From Virgibacillus sp. SK37 (GTDB taxonomy: Bacteria; Bacillota; Bacilli; Bacillales; Amphibacillaceae): a stretch of 64,000 bases of DNA. The DNA is taken from assembly GCF_000725285.1 (NCBI RefSeq), contig NZ_CP007161.1, positions 496,001-560,000 on the forward strand. The letters run 5' to 3'. Below the pieces are notes generated by a model. The model made no database searches and was not told the origin of the DNA. It saw nothing but the letters and a program-made list of their open reading frames with translations. The position numbers were made by a program, and so were the translations under genes. The first letter of the stretch is position 1. The number at the start of each line of letters is the position of its first letter. Of this stretch, positions 27,747-36,779 are shown in pieces.

Positions 27747-28236
27747 TTCTACTGCAAATGTTTGGGTACAAACGTATTTTGTTCATTCATAGTTGGAGTA
27801 AACTGCGACGTAACTAAAAATATAGAGACTGCGTAAATCACCGCTACGGGGAAATATTCCGCTTTCCGCGGGCGGCTGATGAACCTCCTTACGCTAGGCA
27901 TTCCGGGGTCTCACTGATGCCTCATCTCCCCCAGGAGTCTCCGTATTTTTCCTTCGCTACTATTTACTATTATACCTAGGGAGAAAAATAGCGTATGCAT
28001 ACACCCAGAATGTGCTGTGTACCAATTGATTGGAATGGAAGATGACGACTCCTGCCGGAATAGCATGAGCTGAAGACCCTGGACGGAGGGTAGCGGAGGA
28101 AGCGGCTGAGGCCATGCCGGCGGAAAGCGTCCGCCTGAAACGCAAATCAATGGGTGCTTCCTCTCTATAATTAATTACTCCATTCTCACAAGTTACGTCG
28201 CAGTTTATCTATTTTCCGACTCATTGAATAACCCCC
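27747..28236. repeat. Composite dispersed repeat, copy A
   Basis: About 490-bp element. A perfect 15-bp inverted repeat, AACTGCGACGTAACT (27801-27815) / AGTTACGTCGCAGTT (28191-28205), bounds a GC-rich core. The core has two oppositely oriented related modules, each with CGCTTTCCGC, GGGTCT and CAGGAGTC-type motifs. Outside the inverted repeats lie arm 2 (27747-27800, TTCTACTGCAAATG... ATAGTTGGAG) and arm 1 (28206-28236, ending in GAATAACCCCC). No convincing gene lies inside; short frames in the core are accidental. It fills most of the 27656-28310 gap. Confidence 0.88.
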
Positions 28237-28259
28237 AACATATATTTTAGAACAGAATT

Positions 28260-28298
28260 AAAAAAAGCTTATGAAACAATGATTTTGTTTCATAAGCT
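28260..28298 (-). terminator. Terminator of the yfhE-like gene
   Basis: 13-bp perfect stem AGCTTATGAAACA / TGTTTCATAAGCT (28266-28278 with 28286-28298), with a T-run on the minus strand. Confidence 0.9.
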
Positions 28299-28310
28299 AC
28301 CTTCAAAACG

Positions 28311-28469
28311 TTATTTGATTAAATCAGGATTTTCTTTTTTCGCCTGTTTTACACGAGGCTTTCTGTAACCGCCAGCCATATCAGCTTGCTTAAACTCTTT
28401 TGCGTAGTGAACCTCCTGTGCATCGGAAAGTTGTTTATTTTTTGTTGGCTGATATTGTGTATTTTTCAT
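28311..28469 (-). CDS. YfhE-like small protein
   Basis: 52-aa gene shorter than usual ORF cut-offs. The translation contains QLSDAQEVHYAKEF, QADMAGGYRKPR and ends in NPDLIK; the SxAQEV-(Y)-x-x-EF-x-x-AD-xAGGYRK pattern resembles B. subtilis YfhE. An AAGGGTAG-type RBS precedes ATG and a strong terminator follows, both arguing that it is real. Basic, probably unstructured; function unknown. Confidence 0.75.
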   Translation of the reverse strand: MKNTQYQPTKNKQLSDAQEVHYAKEFKQADMAGGYRKPRVKQAKKENPDLIK

Positions 28470-28630
28470 CATTAACTACCCTTTCTTTGTAAATATTATT
28501 ATCCTATATGTTTCTTTTCCCTTCTGCATTAAAATAAAACATCCTTCAATCAAGTCTTTCGCTAATTTGCTATCAAGGGTATAATTTAGATAATTGAGAA
28601 TTAAACGTCAAATATTTGTGAGGTGGGGAA

Positions 28631-29779
28631 ATGAGAGAAGTTGTTATTGTAGAGAGTTGCCGGACAGCAGTAGGAAAAAGAAAGGGATCATTTGCCGACT
28701 ACCGATCAGACGAGCTTGCTGCTATCGTTCTGGAGGAGCTGGTAAATCGCGCGGGAGTCAGCAAGGATCTGGTGGAAGATGTTATTCTTGGTTGCGTGAC
28801 TCAAACTAATGAGCAGGGAGGCAATATCGCTCGTACTGCAGCCTTAATTGCTGGATTCCCTGTTCACGTTCCCGGGGTAACCATTGATCGACAATGTGGT
28901 TCGAGTCAGCAGGCAGTTCACTTTGGAGCACAAGCAATTGCGTCAGGAGACATGGATATTGTAATCACTGGGGGAGTTGAAAGTATGTCGAGATCCCCTA
29001 TGTTTTCCAATATGGGAAAAGTTAAACCGAGTGAAAGGCTTACGGATAAATATGAAATTGTTAACCAAGGTATTTCAGCGGAAAGAATAGCGGAACAATG
29101 GTATTTATCGAGAGAAGATCTAGATCAATTTGCTTTACGTAGTCATAAACATGCTTTACATGCAATAGAGAGTGGATACTATAAAAAAGAAATTGTTCCT
29201 GTTGTGATACAAACAGAAGAAGGAGAGTCCATTGTAGAGCAGGATGAGGGGCCAAGAAAGGGAACTACATTAGAAGCTTTAGCTGGTTTAAATCCTGTAT
29301 TTAAAGAAGATGGAAAAATTACTGCCGGAAATGCAAGTCAGATGAGTGATGGTGCCAGTGCCGTATTGCTAATGTCTAAGGAAAAAGCAGTCCAATTAGG
29401 CTTACAGCCAAAAGCTAGAATTGTTACCCGTACGGTAGTAGGCTCTGATCCAACGTTAATGCTAACTGGCCCCATTGCGGCAACAAAAAGAGCATTGGAT
29501 AAAGCAGGTCTTGCTATACAAGAAATCGATCGATATGAAGTAAATGAGGCATTTGCTCCAGTCCCGCTTGCTTGGCTCAAGGATATGGATGCAGATATTT
29601 CTAGACTTAACGTTAACGGTGGCGCAATTTCACTTGGTCATCCACTTGGCGCAACTGGCACAAAGCTACTCGTCTCTTTATTACATGAATTGGAACGGAT
29701 AAATGGAAGATACGGACTTCTTGCCATTTGTGAAGGAATGGGGATGGCAAATGCGACGATTATTGAAAGAATAAAGTAA
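28631..29779 (+). CDS. Thiolase family protein (acetyl-CoA acyltransferase)
   Basis: 382-aa thiolase with the complete catalytic set: acyl-accepting Cys89 (DRQCGSS), His337 (LGHPLGATG) and Cys367 (ICEGMGMAN). It either condenses acetyl-CoA (biosynthetic) or cleaves 3-ketoacyl-CoA (beta-oxidation); no fatty-acid or polyhydroxybutyrate genes are adjacent to decide. The start is ATG 28631 behind GAGGTGGGG. Single gene. Confidence 0.9.
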   Translation: MREVVIVESCRTAVGKRKGSFADYRSDELAAIVLEELVNRAGVSKDLVEDVILGCVTQTNEQGGNIARTAALIAGFPVHVPGVTIDRQCGSSQQAVHFGAQAIASGDMDIVITGGVESMSRSPMFSNMGKVKPSERLTDKYEIVNQGISAERIAEQWYLSREDLDQFALRSHKHALHAIESGYYKKEIVPVVIQTEEGESIVEQDEGPRKGTTLEALAGLNPVFKEDGKITAGNASQMSDGASAVLLMSKEKAVQLGLQPKARIVTRTVVGSDPTLMLTGPIAATKRALDKAGLAIQEIDRYEVNEAFAPVPLAWLKDMDADISRLNVNGGAISLGHPLGATGTKLLVSLLHELERINGRYGLLAICEGMGMANATIIERIK

Positions 29780-29898
29780 GAGAGAAAAGACATCATACAG
29801 ATACAGGAACTGATAAAAACTTATGTAGCTTAATAAATAAAAAATATCCACACTAAAGCTACTTTGGTACTGGTGTAACAATCTATTAACTCTTATTC

Positions 29899-29924
29899 AA
29901 AAAAGCCTTCCACGGCTTTTTTTG
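29899..29924 (+). terminator. Terminator upstream of the DUF2254 locus
   Basis: AAAAAAGCC, 6-nt loop, GGCTTTTTTT. It lies 120 bp after the thiolase stop. Confidence 0.7.
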
Positions 29925-29989
29925 CGTTGTTTTAATGCTTTTAGGGTACATATAGATAAAATTAAATAAATATAAAAGGAGAAATAAGC

Positions 29990-31288
29990 ATGTACCAGAA
30001 AAAGTTTTGGATGAAAGTGAGAGGAAGTTATTGGTTTGTTCCGCTATTATATGGTATTACCTCTATTCTCCTTGTGATAGTAAGTACGTTTGCTGATAAG
30101 TGGTTCATAGGCAGCTTCAAAGAGAGCCTCCCCTCCATATTGTTAACAAACTCCAGCATTGCAAAGGAATTGTATGGTTCGCTAGTTACTGCCATTTTAA
30201 CAATGACTACGATCAGCTTTTCAGTAATAATGGTTGTTTTAACTACATACTCCACACAGTTTTCGCCTAGAACGCTTCAGGATTTTATGCGTAGTAAAAT
30301 GACACATCATGTACTTGGTGTGTACTGTTTTGGCTTTATATTTGCCCTATTAAATTTAGTATTGGTTGGAAAGGGAAATACTTTTTTAGGACCAATTTTT
30401 ATGGTATCTATTGCAATTGCCTCGCTGGCATTTTTTATTTATTTCATTCATCATTCTGCAAGGGGGCTACAAGTTAATAACTTGGTGGGGAAATTAAGAA
30501 AAGATGCTACCAGAGTAATTCGTGATGCGTTTAAGGAAAGCAATTTCACGGAAAATGAAAAGTGGGATGACGAGGAAATTGCTAAGATAAAACACACCAA
30601 TATGGAGACGATTTATGCAAAGAACCCCGGGTATGTACAACATGTAGAATGGGCTGAACTTATAAAATGGGCAATAAAAAAAGATTGTGTGATAGAGGTT
30701 CAGGTAAATACCGGTGATTTTCTTCCAGAAGGATATCCTATTATGCATGTATATTAAGTTGATAAGGAGATTAATAAAAAAGAAATCAATCATTTGCTTG
30801 TTGTTGGCCAAGAAAGAACAGATATCCAGGATGCTGAATTTATGCTGCAAAAACTCGTTGAAATTTCGTTAAAAGCTATTTCTCCGGCATTGAACGATCC
30901 ACACACCGCAATTAATTGTATCAATCGTATCGGAACTGCACTGGCGGATATTGGTAGAAGATATAAAGAAGTCTATTATATTTCTGATAAAGAAGGGTTC
31001 TTACGCATTATGCATACACCTAAAAAATTTGAGGATTATCTTTATAAAAGTTTCTACCAAATCATGCATTATGGTAAAGGCGATGTGTCTATACTTTATA
31101 GTCTAATTGAAGTATTATATAATTTGGCATTAGTTAGTGATCCAAACATAAAACAAAAGATTTGGGATTTTCATTATTACATTATCGATGGAATAGACTG
31201 GAATTGCCTGCATGAATTGGATCGTAACCATTTGGGTCAGATATATGATAAATTTAAAGCATGTTGTAACATGGATAAAACGACGTAA
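29990..31288 (+). pseudogene. DUF2254 membrane protein interrupted by an in-frame stop
   Basis: One reading frame runs 29990-31288 with a single TAA at 30755-30757. The first half (255 aa) has about four membrane segments and the SFSVIMVVLTTYSTQFSPR family motif. After the stop the same frame continues (VDKEIN..., then EFMLQKLVEISLKAISPALNDPHTA), the conserved C-terminal half of DUF2254 proteins. Total length without the stop (432 codons) fits the family. Both halves look otherwise undamaged, so the nonsense change is recent, a sequencing error, or is suppressed. Function of the family unknown. Confidence 0.85.
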
Positions 31289-31304
31289 AATAGTGAGGCA
31301 TGAG

Positions 31305-32468
31305 ATGTCTATTTATAAAACAATATATTTCCCTGCGGTATTCCTGCTGATCTTATTTTTAGCAGGATGCCAAGGAAGCAACCTAGATGTTCAGGGAGAA
31401 AACCATAAAAGAAAAGATACCAATCTTGTAGAAAAAGAGAAGATGAACAAACAAATTACGTTGTCTGCTGTTGGAGATATCTTGATTCATGATAGGGTAT
31501 ATGATGATGCAAGAGTAAAAGATACATTTAATTTTACGCCTATGTTAGATCTTGTGGACAGTTATTTAAAAGCTTCGTCTGTTACATTTGCAAATCAAGA
31601 AACAATGATTGGTGGAGAAGAGATTGGCTTATCAGGTTATCCCAGATTCAATAGTCCATACGAAATTGGGGATGCATTAAAGAAAGCTGGTGTGGATGTT
31701 GTTTCGCTTGCAAATAACCATACGCTTGATCATGGCGAAGAAGCAATTCATAACGCCATTAACTACTGGAAAGAACTAGATATAATGTATACGGGAGCTT
31801 ATAAAAACAAAGCAGACCAAGAAAAACTACGAATCTTTAAGACGGATGAGGATATTACCTTGGCTTTTCTGGCATATACCTATGGTACAAATGGAATAAC
31901 AGAACCGAAAAACAAAGATTATTTAGTCAACCAAATAGATAAGAAACAAATAGCAGGCGAGCTCACGAAAGCGGAAAAACAAGCGGATGTTGTGGTGCTG
32001 AGCCTTCATTTTGGAGATGAATATGAAAGATTACCTAATGAGAAGCAAAGGAATTTGGCCCAATTTGCTGCCGATCAAGGTGCAGACATTATTCTCGGCC
32101 ATCACCCCCATGTTTTACAACCTGTGGAGTGGGTGAATGGTAAAGATGGAAACAAGTCCTTTGTTATTTATTCCTTAGGAAACTTTTTATCTGGGCAGGA
32201 CGAATTTTACCGTAGAATTGGTGGGGTACTAACATTGACTCTTACAAAAGTAGAAAATAAAGGTGAACATGCTGAAGTGGAAATTAGTAACCCACAATTT
32301 TTACCTACATTTGTAACGTTTACTAATGAATCAGACTACAAGGTAGTTCCGATGTATCTACTTAAGGAAGCGGACTTGCCTAATGCGAAAAAGCATTATA
32401 ACGAGATTAAGGATCATATGAGACTGTGGATGGAGGAGCTTCACTTTCCAGAGCAGGGAGCATACTAG
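31305..32468 (+). CDS. CapA family lipoprotein (PGA_cap metallophosphatase-like)
   Basis: 387-aa exported lipoprotein: hydrophobic leader with lipobox LAGC (Cys22), then a CapA/PgsA-type calcineurin-like domain with AVGDILIHD, SLANNHTLDHG and GHHPHVLQPVE. CapA homologues take part in poly-gamma-glutamate synthesis or capsule anchoring, but no capB/capC is nearby, so an orphan role is likely. I start at ATG 31305 behind GTGAGG; the frame extending back to 31212 overlaps the DUF2254 remnant. Confidence 0.85.
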   Translation: MSIYKTIYFPAVFLLILFLAGCQGSNLDVQGENHKRKDTNLVEKEKMNKQITLSAVGDILIHDRVYDDARVKDTFNFTPMLDLVDSYLKASSVTFANQETMIGGEEIGLSGYPRFNSPYEIGDALKKAGVDVVSLANNHTLDHGEEAIHNAINYWKELDIMYTGAYKNKADQEKLRIFKTDEDITLAFLAYTYGTNGITEPKNKDYLVNQIDKKQIAGELTKAEKQADVVVLSLHFGDEYERLPNEKQRNLAQFAADQGADIILGHHPHVLQPVEWVNGKDGNKSFVIYSLGNFLSGQDEFYRRIGGVLTLTLTKVENKGEHAEVEISNPQFLPTFVTFTNESDYKVVPMYLLKEADLPNAKKHYNEIKDHMRLWMEELHFPEQGAY

Positions 32469-32488
32469 TTAAATCAGGGGGAAATATA

Positions 32489-33310
32489 ATGGAATGGAAA
32501 AATATTTATCGTGGCATGTTAATGGGAGCAAGTGATGTAATTCCAGGAGTTAGTGGAGGCACGATAGCAGTATTACTGGGAATTTATGACAGATTGATTG
32601 CTGCAGTTAATGGAGTGTTAAGTAAAGACTGGAAAAAACAGTTAGGGTTTTTAGTTCCTTTGGCAATTGGGGTTGGAACTGCGATTTTGCTTTTAAGTAA
32701 GTTAATCGAATGGTTATTTGAACACTTCCCGGGGCCCACCCAATTTTTCTTCTTGGGGTTAATTATAGGAGTGCTACCTTATTTGTTTCATAAGGCAGAC
32801 GCGAAGCACTCCTTTAAGATGAATCATGTGATTTTACTTGTAATTGGCGCTATTTTAGTAGGCTCTATGGTGTTTTTAAATGCTGGTGAGGTTGGAGTCA
32901 TGACTAAATTACAGCCTTCAGATTATATTTTACTTTTCTTTTCCGGATTTGTTGCAAGTAGTGCGATGATTCTCCCTGGCATCAGTGGATCGTTTATGCT
33001 ATTGATTCTTGGTGTTTATCCAACGGTAATTGGCGCTGTAAGCAATATGCATATAGATATTATTGCTGTTACAGGTGTAGGGATTTTGGTGGGTATTGTT
33101 GTGATGAGCAAAATTATAAACTATTTCCTAACTAATTACAGAACAGGAACGTTTGCGTTAATTATCGGTCTAGTGATCGGTTCCATTGTCGTTGTATTTC
33201 CTGGTTGGCCATCAACAACTAATCTGCTTTTATTAAGTATTGTTGCTTTCGGTGCGGGGCTGTTTGCAGCCTACATTCTTGGTAAGGTTGAGTATAAGGA
33301 TGAAGCATAG
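32489..33310 (+). CDS. DUF368 membrane protein (PopT-type undecaprenyl-phosphate translocase family)
   Basis: 273-aa polytopic membrane protein. The N-terminal GASDVIPGVSGGTIAVLLGIYD and the internal ILPGISGSFMLLILG repeat are the duplicated DUF368 motifs. Members of this family (PopT) have been implicated in recycling undecaprenyl phosphate across the membrane for cell-wall synthesis; assignment here is by family only. The start is ATG 32489 with AGGGGG; the frame starting at 32426 overlaps the capA-like gene and lacks an RBS. Confidence 0.87.
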   Translation: MEWKNIYRGMLMGASDVIPGVSGGTIAVLLGIYDRLIAAVNGVLSKDWKKQLGFLVPLAIGVGTAILLLSKLIEWLFEHFPGPTQFFFLGLIIGVLPYLFHKADAKHSFKMNHVILLVIGAILVGSMVFLNAGEVGVMTKLQPSDYILLFFSGFVASSAMILPGISGSFMLLILGVYPTVIGAVSNMHIDIIAVTGVGILVGIVVMSKIINYFLTNYRTGTFALIIGLVIGSIVVVFPGWPSTTNLLLLSIVAFGAGLFAAYILGKVEYKDEA

Positions 33311-33373
33311 AAAAAGACAAACTCTGTGAATATGGTTAAAATGAAAGTATTAGATAAGTAAGGAGTGTAAAGA

Positions 33374-33694
33374 ATGGAGCATATAAAAACAGAAGAACAA
33401 TTTAACGAAATTATACAGAGTGAAGAACCTGTAATCATTAAGTTCTTTGCAGATTGGTGTCCCGATTGTAAGCGGATGGACATGTTTATTGGTGAAGTAA
33501 TGGAAGAATTTCAAAACTATAAATGGTATCAGATTAACAGTGATGAAGTGGAAGGAATTGCTCAAGAGTATGAAGTAATGGGAATTCCGAGTATCTTAAT
33601 TTTCCAAAATGGCGAAAAGATAGCACATCAACATAGTGCATATACAAAATCACCTGAATCTGTAACGGAATTTTTGCATCAGCAATTAGGTTAA
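33374..33694 (+). CDS. ytpP: Thioredoxin family protein (YtpP-like)
   Basis: 106-aa thioredoxin-fold protein with the active site WCPDC (Cys29, Cys32) and the cis-proline segment MGIPSILIF. The length and the CPDC variant resemble B. subtilis YtpP. It probably acts as a cytosolic disulfide reductase. ATG 33374 is preceded by AAGGAGTG. A strong terminator follows. Confidence 0.85.
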   Translation: MEHIKTEEQFNEIIQSEEPVIIKFFADWCPDCKRMDMFIGEVMEEFQNYKWYQINSDEVEGIAQEYEVMGIPSILIFQNGEKIAHQHSAYTKSPESVTEFLHQQLG

Positions 33695-33701
33695 TAAAAG
33701 C

Positions 33702-33742
33702 AATAGCGGCCCCCACTCCTTAAAGGAGGAGCCGCTATTTTT
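33702..33742 (+). terminator. Terminator of the ytpP-like gene
   Basis: AATAGCGGC / GCCGCTATT outer stem with inner CTCCT / AGGAG pairs, followed by T's. Confidence 0.88.
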
Positions 33743-33817
33743 ATATCCACAGAATAAACTTAGGGTGGACAAGATAATTCGCAAAATACATAAAACTGCG
33801 GTGGGTACTTTCGTTCT

Positions 33818-33877
33818 CCAGCTGATAAATCTCTCCCGCAGCGGATTACCACACCCTGCAGCAAATGACTTATAAGA
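33818..33877. repeat. Degenerate 20-nt repeat units (about three)
   Basis: CCAGCTGATAAATCTCTCCC, GCAGCGGATTACCACACCCT and a decayed third unit starting GCAGCAAATGAC. They belong to the family arrayed at 14300-14439. Confidence 0.65.
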
Positions 33878-33897
33878 TAAGTTGTGAAGTTCTCATT

Positions 33898-34530
33898 CTA
33901 GTCCTGCAAGGAGAAGTCGAGTTTATTATTTGAGGTAAGCGTAAGTTTCCCATTCTGTAATTGTATGCTATTACCCTCTAGAGATAAGTCAGTGATCTTC
34001 TCAAACTTCTCCAAGTTAATAAAGCCATCATGAATTTCCTGTATGGTAGTTTTATTAATGATTTCGCGGTCATTCGGTATATTTTTATTTCTTCCCCATT
34101 CAATTATAAAAGGAAATCCGCTCTCTGATTCTGGAAACAACATGCGCCACTGCAAATTGGTGCCATCCGGCTTCTCGCGTTCGCCAGCAACAGGCCCGTT
34201 GAAGGAATAGTTCAACTTAGTTAACCTCTCAATAAGTAGATCCATCTGTTCGGTACGGAGAGCATATTGAATTGGCCCTTCTCTGTTTTCCCCAAAAGCA
34301 GCAACAAGTTGTTTTATTAAAGGATTGTCTGATTGATCTGCAATCTCCTCATTGAAGATACCCAGCCATTCTATATAGCAATCGTTTCGGAAATACGCTA
34401 GGTAGTTATAGGTTCCCCAGTTCTCGTGCTTTCCACCCTTAACGATCTTGCAATTATAAGTTTCCCCAAATAATTGAGCCGATTGAGCAGGATCCTTCGC
34501 AGCAATGACAATATGATCAATTTCAAGCAT
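33898..34530 (-). CDS. VOC family protein (glyoxalase_3-like)
   Basis: 210-aa vicinal-oxygen-chelate-fold protein. The N-terminal MLEIDHIVIAAKDP carries the usual first metal-ligand position (His); the middle has NLQWRMLFPE and PFIIEWG. It matches the glyoxalase-like PF13468 pattern. I prefer ATG 34530 (GGGAG upstream) over ATG 34551, whose RBS is too close. Substrate unknown. It faces away from the ykoGH-like genes. Confidence 0.8.
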   Translation of the reverse strand: MLEIDHIVIAAKDPAQSAQLFGETYNCKIVKGGKHENWGTYNYLAYFRNDCYIEWLGIFNEEIADQSDNPLIKQLVAAFGENREGPIQYALRTEQMDLLIERLTKLNYSFNGPVAGEREKPDGTNLQWRMLFPESESGFPFIIEWGRNKNIPNDREIINKTTIQEIHDGFINLEKFEKITDLSLEGNSIQLQNGKLTLTSNNKLDFSLQD

Positions 34531-34651
34531 ATCCTTCCAACTCCCTTTCATTTTCCTCTATTATAGTAATAAGAAAAAAGAAACGCTAATACCTTTTGTA
34601 TTAAATTTGATATAGTACAATTAAGAAGACATAAATAAGCAGGTGGATAAA

Positions 34652-35344
34652 ATGGGGAAGCCAATGATTTTAATTGTTGAAGATGAACGCAAATTAAGCA
34701 GAGTTCTTGAGGTAGAGTTATCCTATGAGAATTATATTACAGAAATTGCAGATAACGGGAAAGACGCACTTCAAAGAATGGAAGAACAAGAATGGGATCT
34801 GGTCTTACTGGATATTATGCTTCCGGAATTAAGTGGACTTGAGGTATTAAGAAGGGTTAGAAGAACAGACGACTGTACCCCGATTATTTTACTAACTGCA
34901 CGTGACGAGGTGCATGATAAAGTGAGTGGCTTGGACCTCGGAGCAAACGATTATATTACCAAGCCTTTTCAAATTGAAGAGCTACTTGCCAGAATACGTG
35001 CAAATCTTCGTAAGCCATCGAATGAAAAAATGAAGAATGAGGGTCTATTTATAGGCGATTTAAAAATAGATATTGAAGCACATGAAGTAACAATGAAGGA
35101 AAAAAACATAGATCTAACACCGAGAGAGTTCGATTTACTTGTTTGCTTAGTGAAAAATAAAAATATTGTTCTTACTAGAGAGCAGCTTATTGAGCAAGTA
35201 TGGGGGTTCGATTATTTTGGAGATACAAACGTGGTTGATGTCTATATTCGTTATTTGAGGCAAAAAATAGATAAAGGACACGAGAGTACATACATACAAA
35301 CAATACGCGGTGTGGGTTATAGTATAAAGGATACGATAGCATGA
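34652..35344 (+). CDS. ykoG: OmpR-family response regulator (YkoG/ArlR-like)
   Basis: 230-aa response regulator. The receiver domain has VEDER, phospho-acceptor Asp54 (VLLDIMLPE) and YITKPF; the C-terminal winged helix ends in RGVGYSI. The start is ATG 34652 behind AGGTGG. It overlaps the kinase gene by 4 nt (ATGA). Kinase plus a PepSY-domain gene follow, as in the B. subtilis ykoG-ykoH-ykoI/J cluster, which is the basis for the symbol. The signal sensed is unknown. Confidence 0.85.
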   Translation: MGKPMILIVEDERKLSRVLEVELSYENYITEIADNGKDALQRMEEQEWDLVLLDIMLPELSGLEVLRRVRRTDDCTPIILLTARDEVHDKVSGLDLGANDYITKPFQIEELLARIRANLRKPSNEKMKNEGLFIGDLKIDIEAHEVTMKEKNIDLTPREFDLLVCLVKNKNIVLTREQLIEQVWGFDYFGDTNVVDVYIRYLRQKIDKGHESTYIQTIRGVGYSIKDTIA

Positions 35345-36687
35345 AGCTTCGATTAAAGATTCAGCTGTTTTCGAGTCTTTTTATGCTTCTTTTGATCCTT
35401 CTAGTTAATACATCTATTTATTTATTATTCAATACAGTTACAGCAGAGAAGGAATTAAATCAGTTGGTTGAACATACCAATACCATTGCTGAAGCACTAA
35501 ATAATAGTAATGGAGAAGTTACCGATGATTTTTATAGAGCGTTTTTGCCTGCCCACGGAACGATTCGCCTTGTTAAGAAGAATGATAAAGTAATTGGCGA
35601 GCATACAAAGGATGAAGAGTATGCAAATTTCGAACCAATGCATACCATCAAAGAGAAACATCAAATTGTTTCACAAAAGAATGGTTTAAAAACTGCGATT
35701 GTGTCCAAGCCTATTATTTGGAAAAACGGAGATATTATTACCCTTCAAGTTTCTAATCGGTTGGTTTCTCTTCATGAGACTATGCAAGTGCTATTCTATG
35801 TATTAGTTATTGCTTCCTTGCTCATCCTTCTTCCAACGATTTTTGCGGGGAATGTTCTTGGCAGATTTTTATTAAACCCGATTAAGGATCTTATTGAGAC
35901 AATGAAAGAAAATATGCGGGAAGAAGAGTGGAAAAAAATTGATACTCAAAATAGAAGCAAAGATGAACTGTATGAAATGGAGCAAACATTTAATGATATG
36001 ATTAACCACTTAAAAGAGAATTTTGACAAACAAGAAGTCTTTGTCTCTGATGCCTCCCATGAATTGAAAACACCAATTTCTATTGTGAAAAGTTATGCAC
36101 AATTACTGGATCGTCGGGGCAAGAATAATCCTGAGTTATGGAAAGAATCTATTGACGCAATTGATTCAGAGGTCGACCGTATGCAGCGTCTTGTGGAGCA
36201 AATGTTATTATTGGCTAAAAACAAGAGTGAGGTTAATTATGAGCAAGTTGAACTGGCTGCTTTGACTTCTTCGGTTATCCAGACCTTCCTGGGGGCATAT
36301 GACCGTGACATCCAATTTTCAAAGGAAGGCGATGTATTACCGGTATTTGGAAACGTTGATCAACTGAAGCAGGTTATTTATATTTTGATTGATAATGCTA
36401 TAAAATATAGTGAAAGTACGATTCATGTTAAGGTATGTGAAAAAGCTGAACACATCCTTCTTCAAGTGCAGGATTTTGGACAGGGAATTTCAGAGAAAGA
36501 TCAGAAACGGGTCTTTGACCGTTTTTATAGAATTGATAAAGCCCGAAGCAGAGAAACAGGAGGAACAGGTCTCGGTTTGCCAATAGCAAAGGCAATTATA
36601 ACTGCACATAGAGGGAAATTAACCGTAGAGAGCGATTTAGGTAAAGGTACTGTTTTTACTATACAGCTACCGAAGAGCGATGATTAA
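35341..36687 (+). CDS. ykoH: Sensor histidine kinase (YkoH/ArlS-like)
   Basis: 448-aa kinase with membrane segments at about 8-32 and 150-172 around an extracytosolic domain, HAMP, HisKA with DASHELKTP (His240) and an ATPase domain with the boxes DNAIKYS, DFGQGI and GGTGLGLPIA. Translationally coupled to the regulator. The PepSY protein just downstream may modulate a cell-surface process controlled by this pair; that is inference. Confidence 0.88.
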   Translation: MKLRLKIQLFSSLFMLLLILLVNTSIYLLFNTVTAEKELNQLVEHTNTIAEALNNSNGEVTDDFYRAFLPAHGTIRLVKKNDKVIGEHTKDEEYANFEPMHTIKEKHQIVSQKNGLKTAIVSKPIIWKNGDIITLQVSNRLVSLHETMQVLFYVLVIASLLILLPTIFAGNVLGRFLLNPIKDLIETMKENMREEEWKKIDTQNRSKDELYEMEQTFNDMINHLKENFDKQEVFVSDASHELKTPISIVKSYAQLLDRRGKNNPELWKESIDAIDSEVDRMQRLVEQMLLLAKNKSEVNYEQVELAALTSSVIQTFLGAYDRDIQFSKEGDVLPVFGNVDQLKQVIYILIDNAIKYSESTIHVKVCEKAEHILLQVQDFGQGISEKDQKRVFDRFYRIDKARSRETGGTGLGLPIAKAIITAHRGKLTVESDLGKGTVFTIQLPKSDD

Positions 36688-36779
36688 AAATGAGCACTCT
36701 CATCGTTTTCTAATCTATTTCACATAAGACTTTCATTTCAGTTGGATATAATGGTGGTAACAATAAGGAGGAGATTGAA

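Noticed and set aside
27911-28150. Overlapping 79- and 61-aa frames in repeat copy A
   Set aside because: Products of the GC-rich palindromic core; not conserved in frame in copy B.
30755-30757. Recoded stop (selenocysteine or pyrrolysine) in the DUF2254 gene
   Set aside because: The codon is TAA, not TGA or TAG, and the family has no known recoding.
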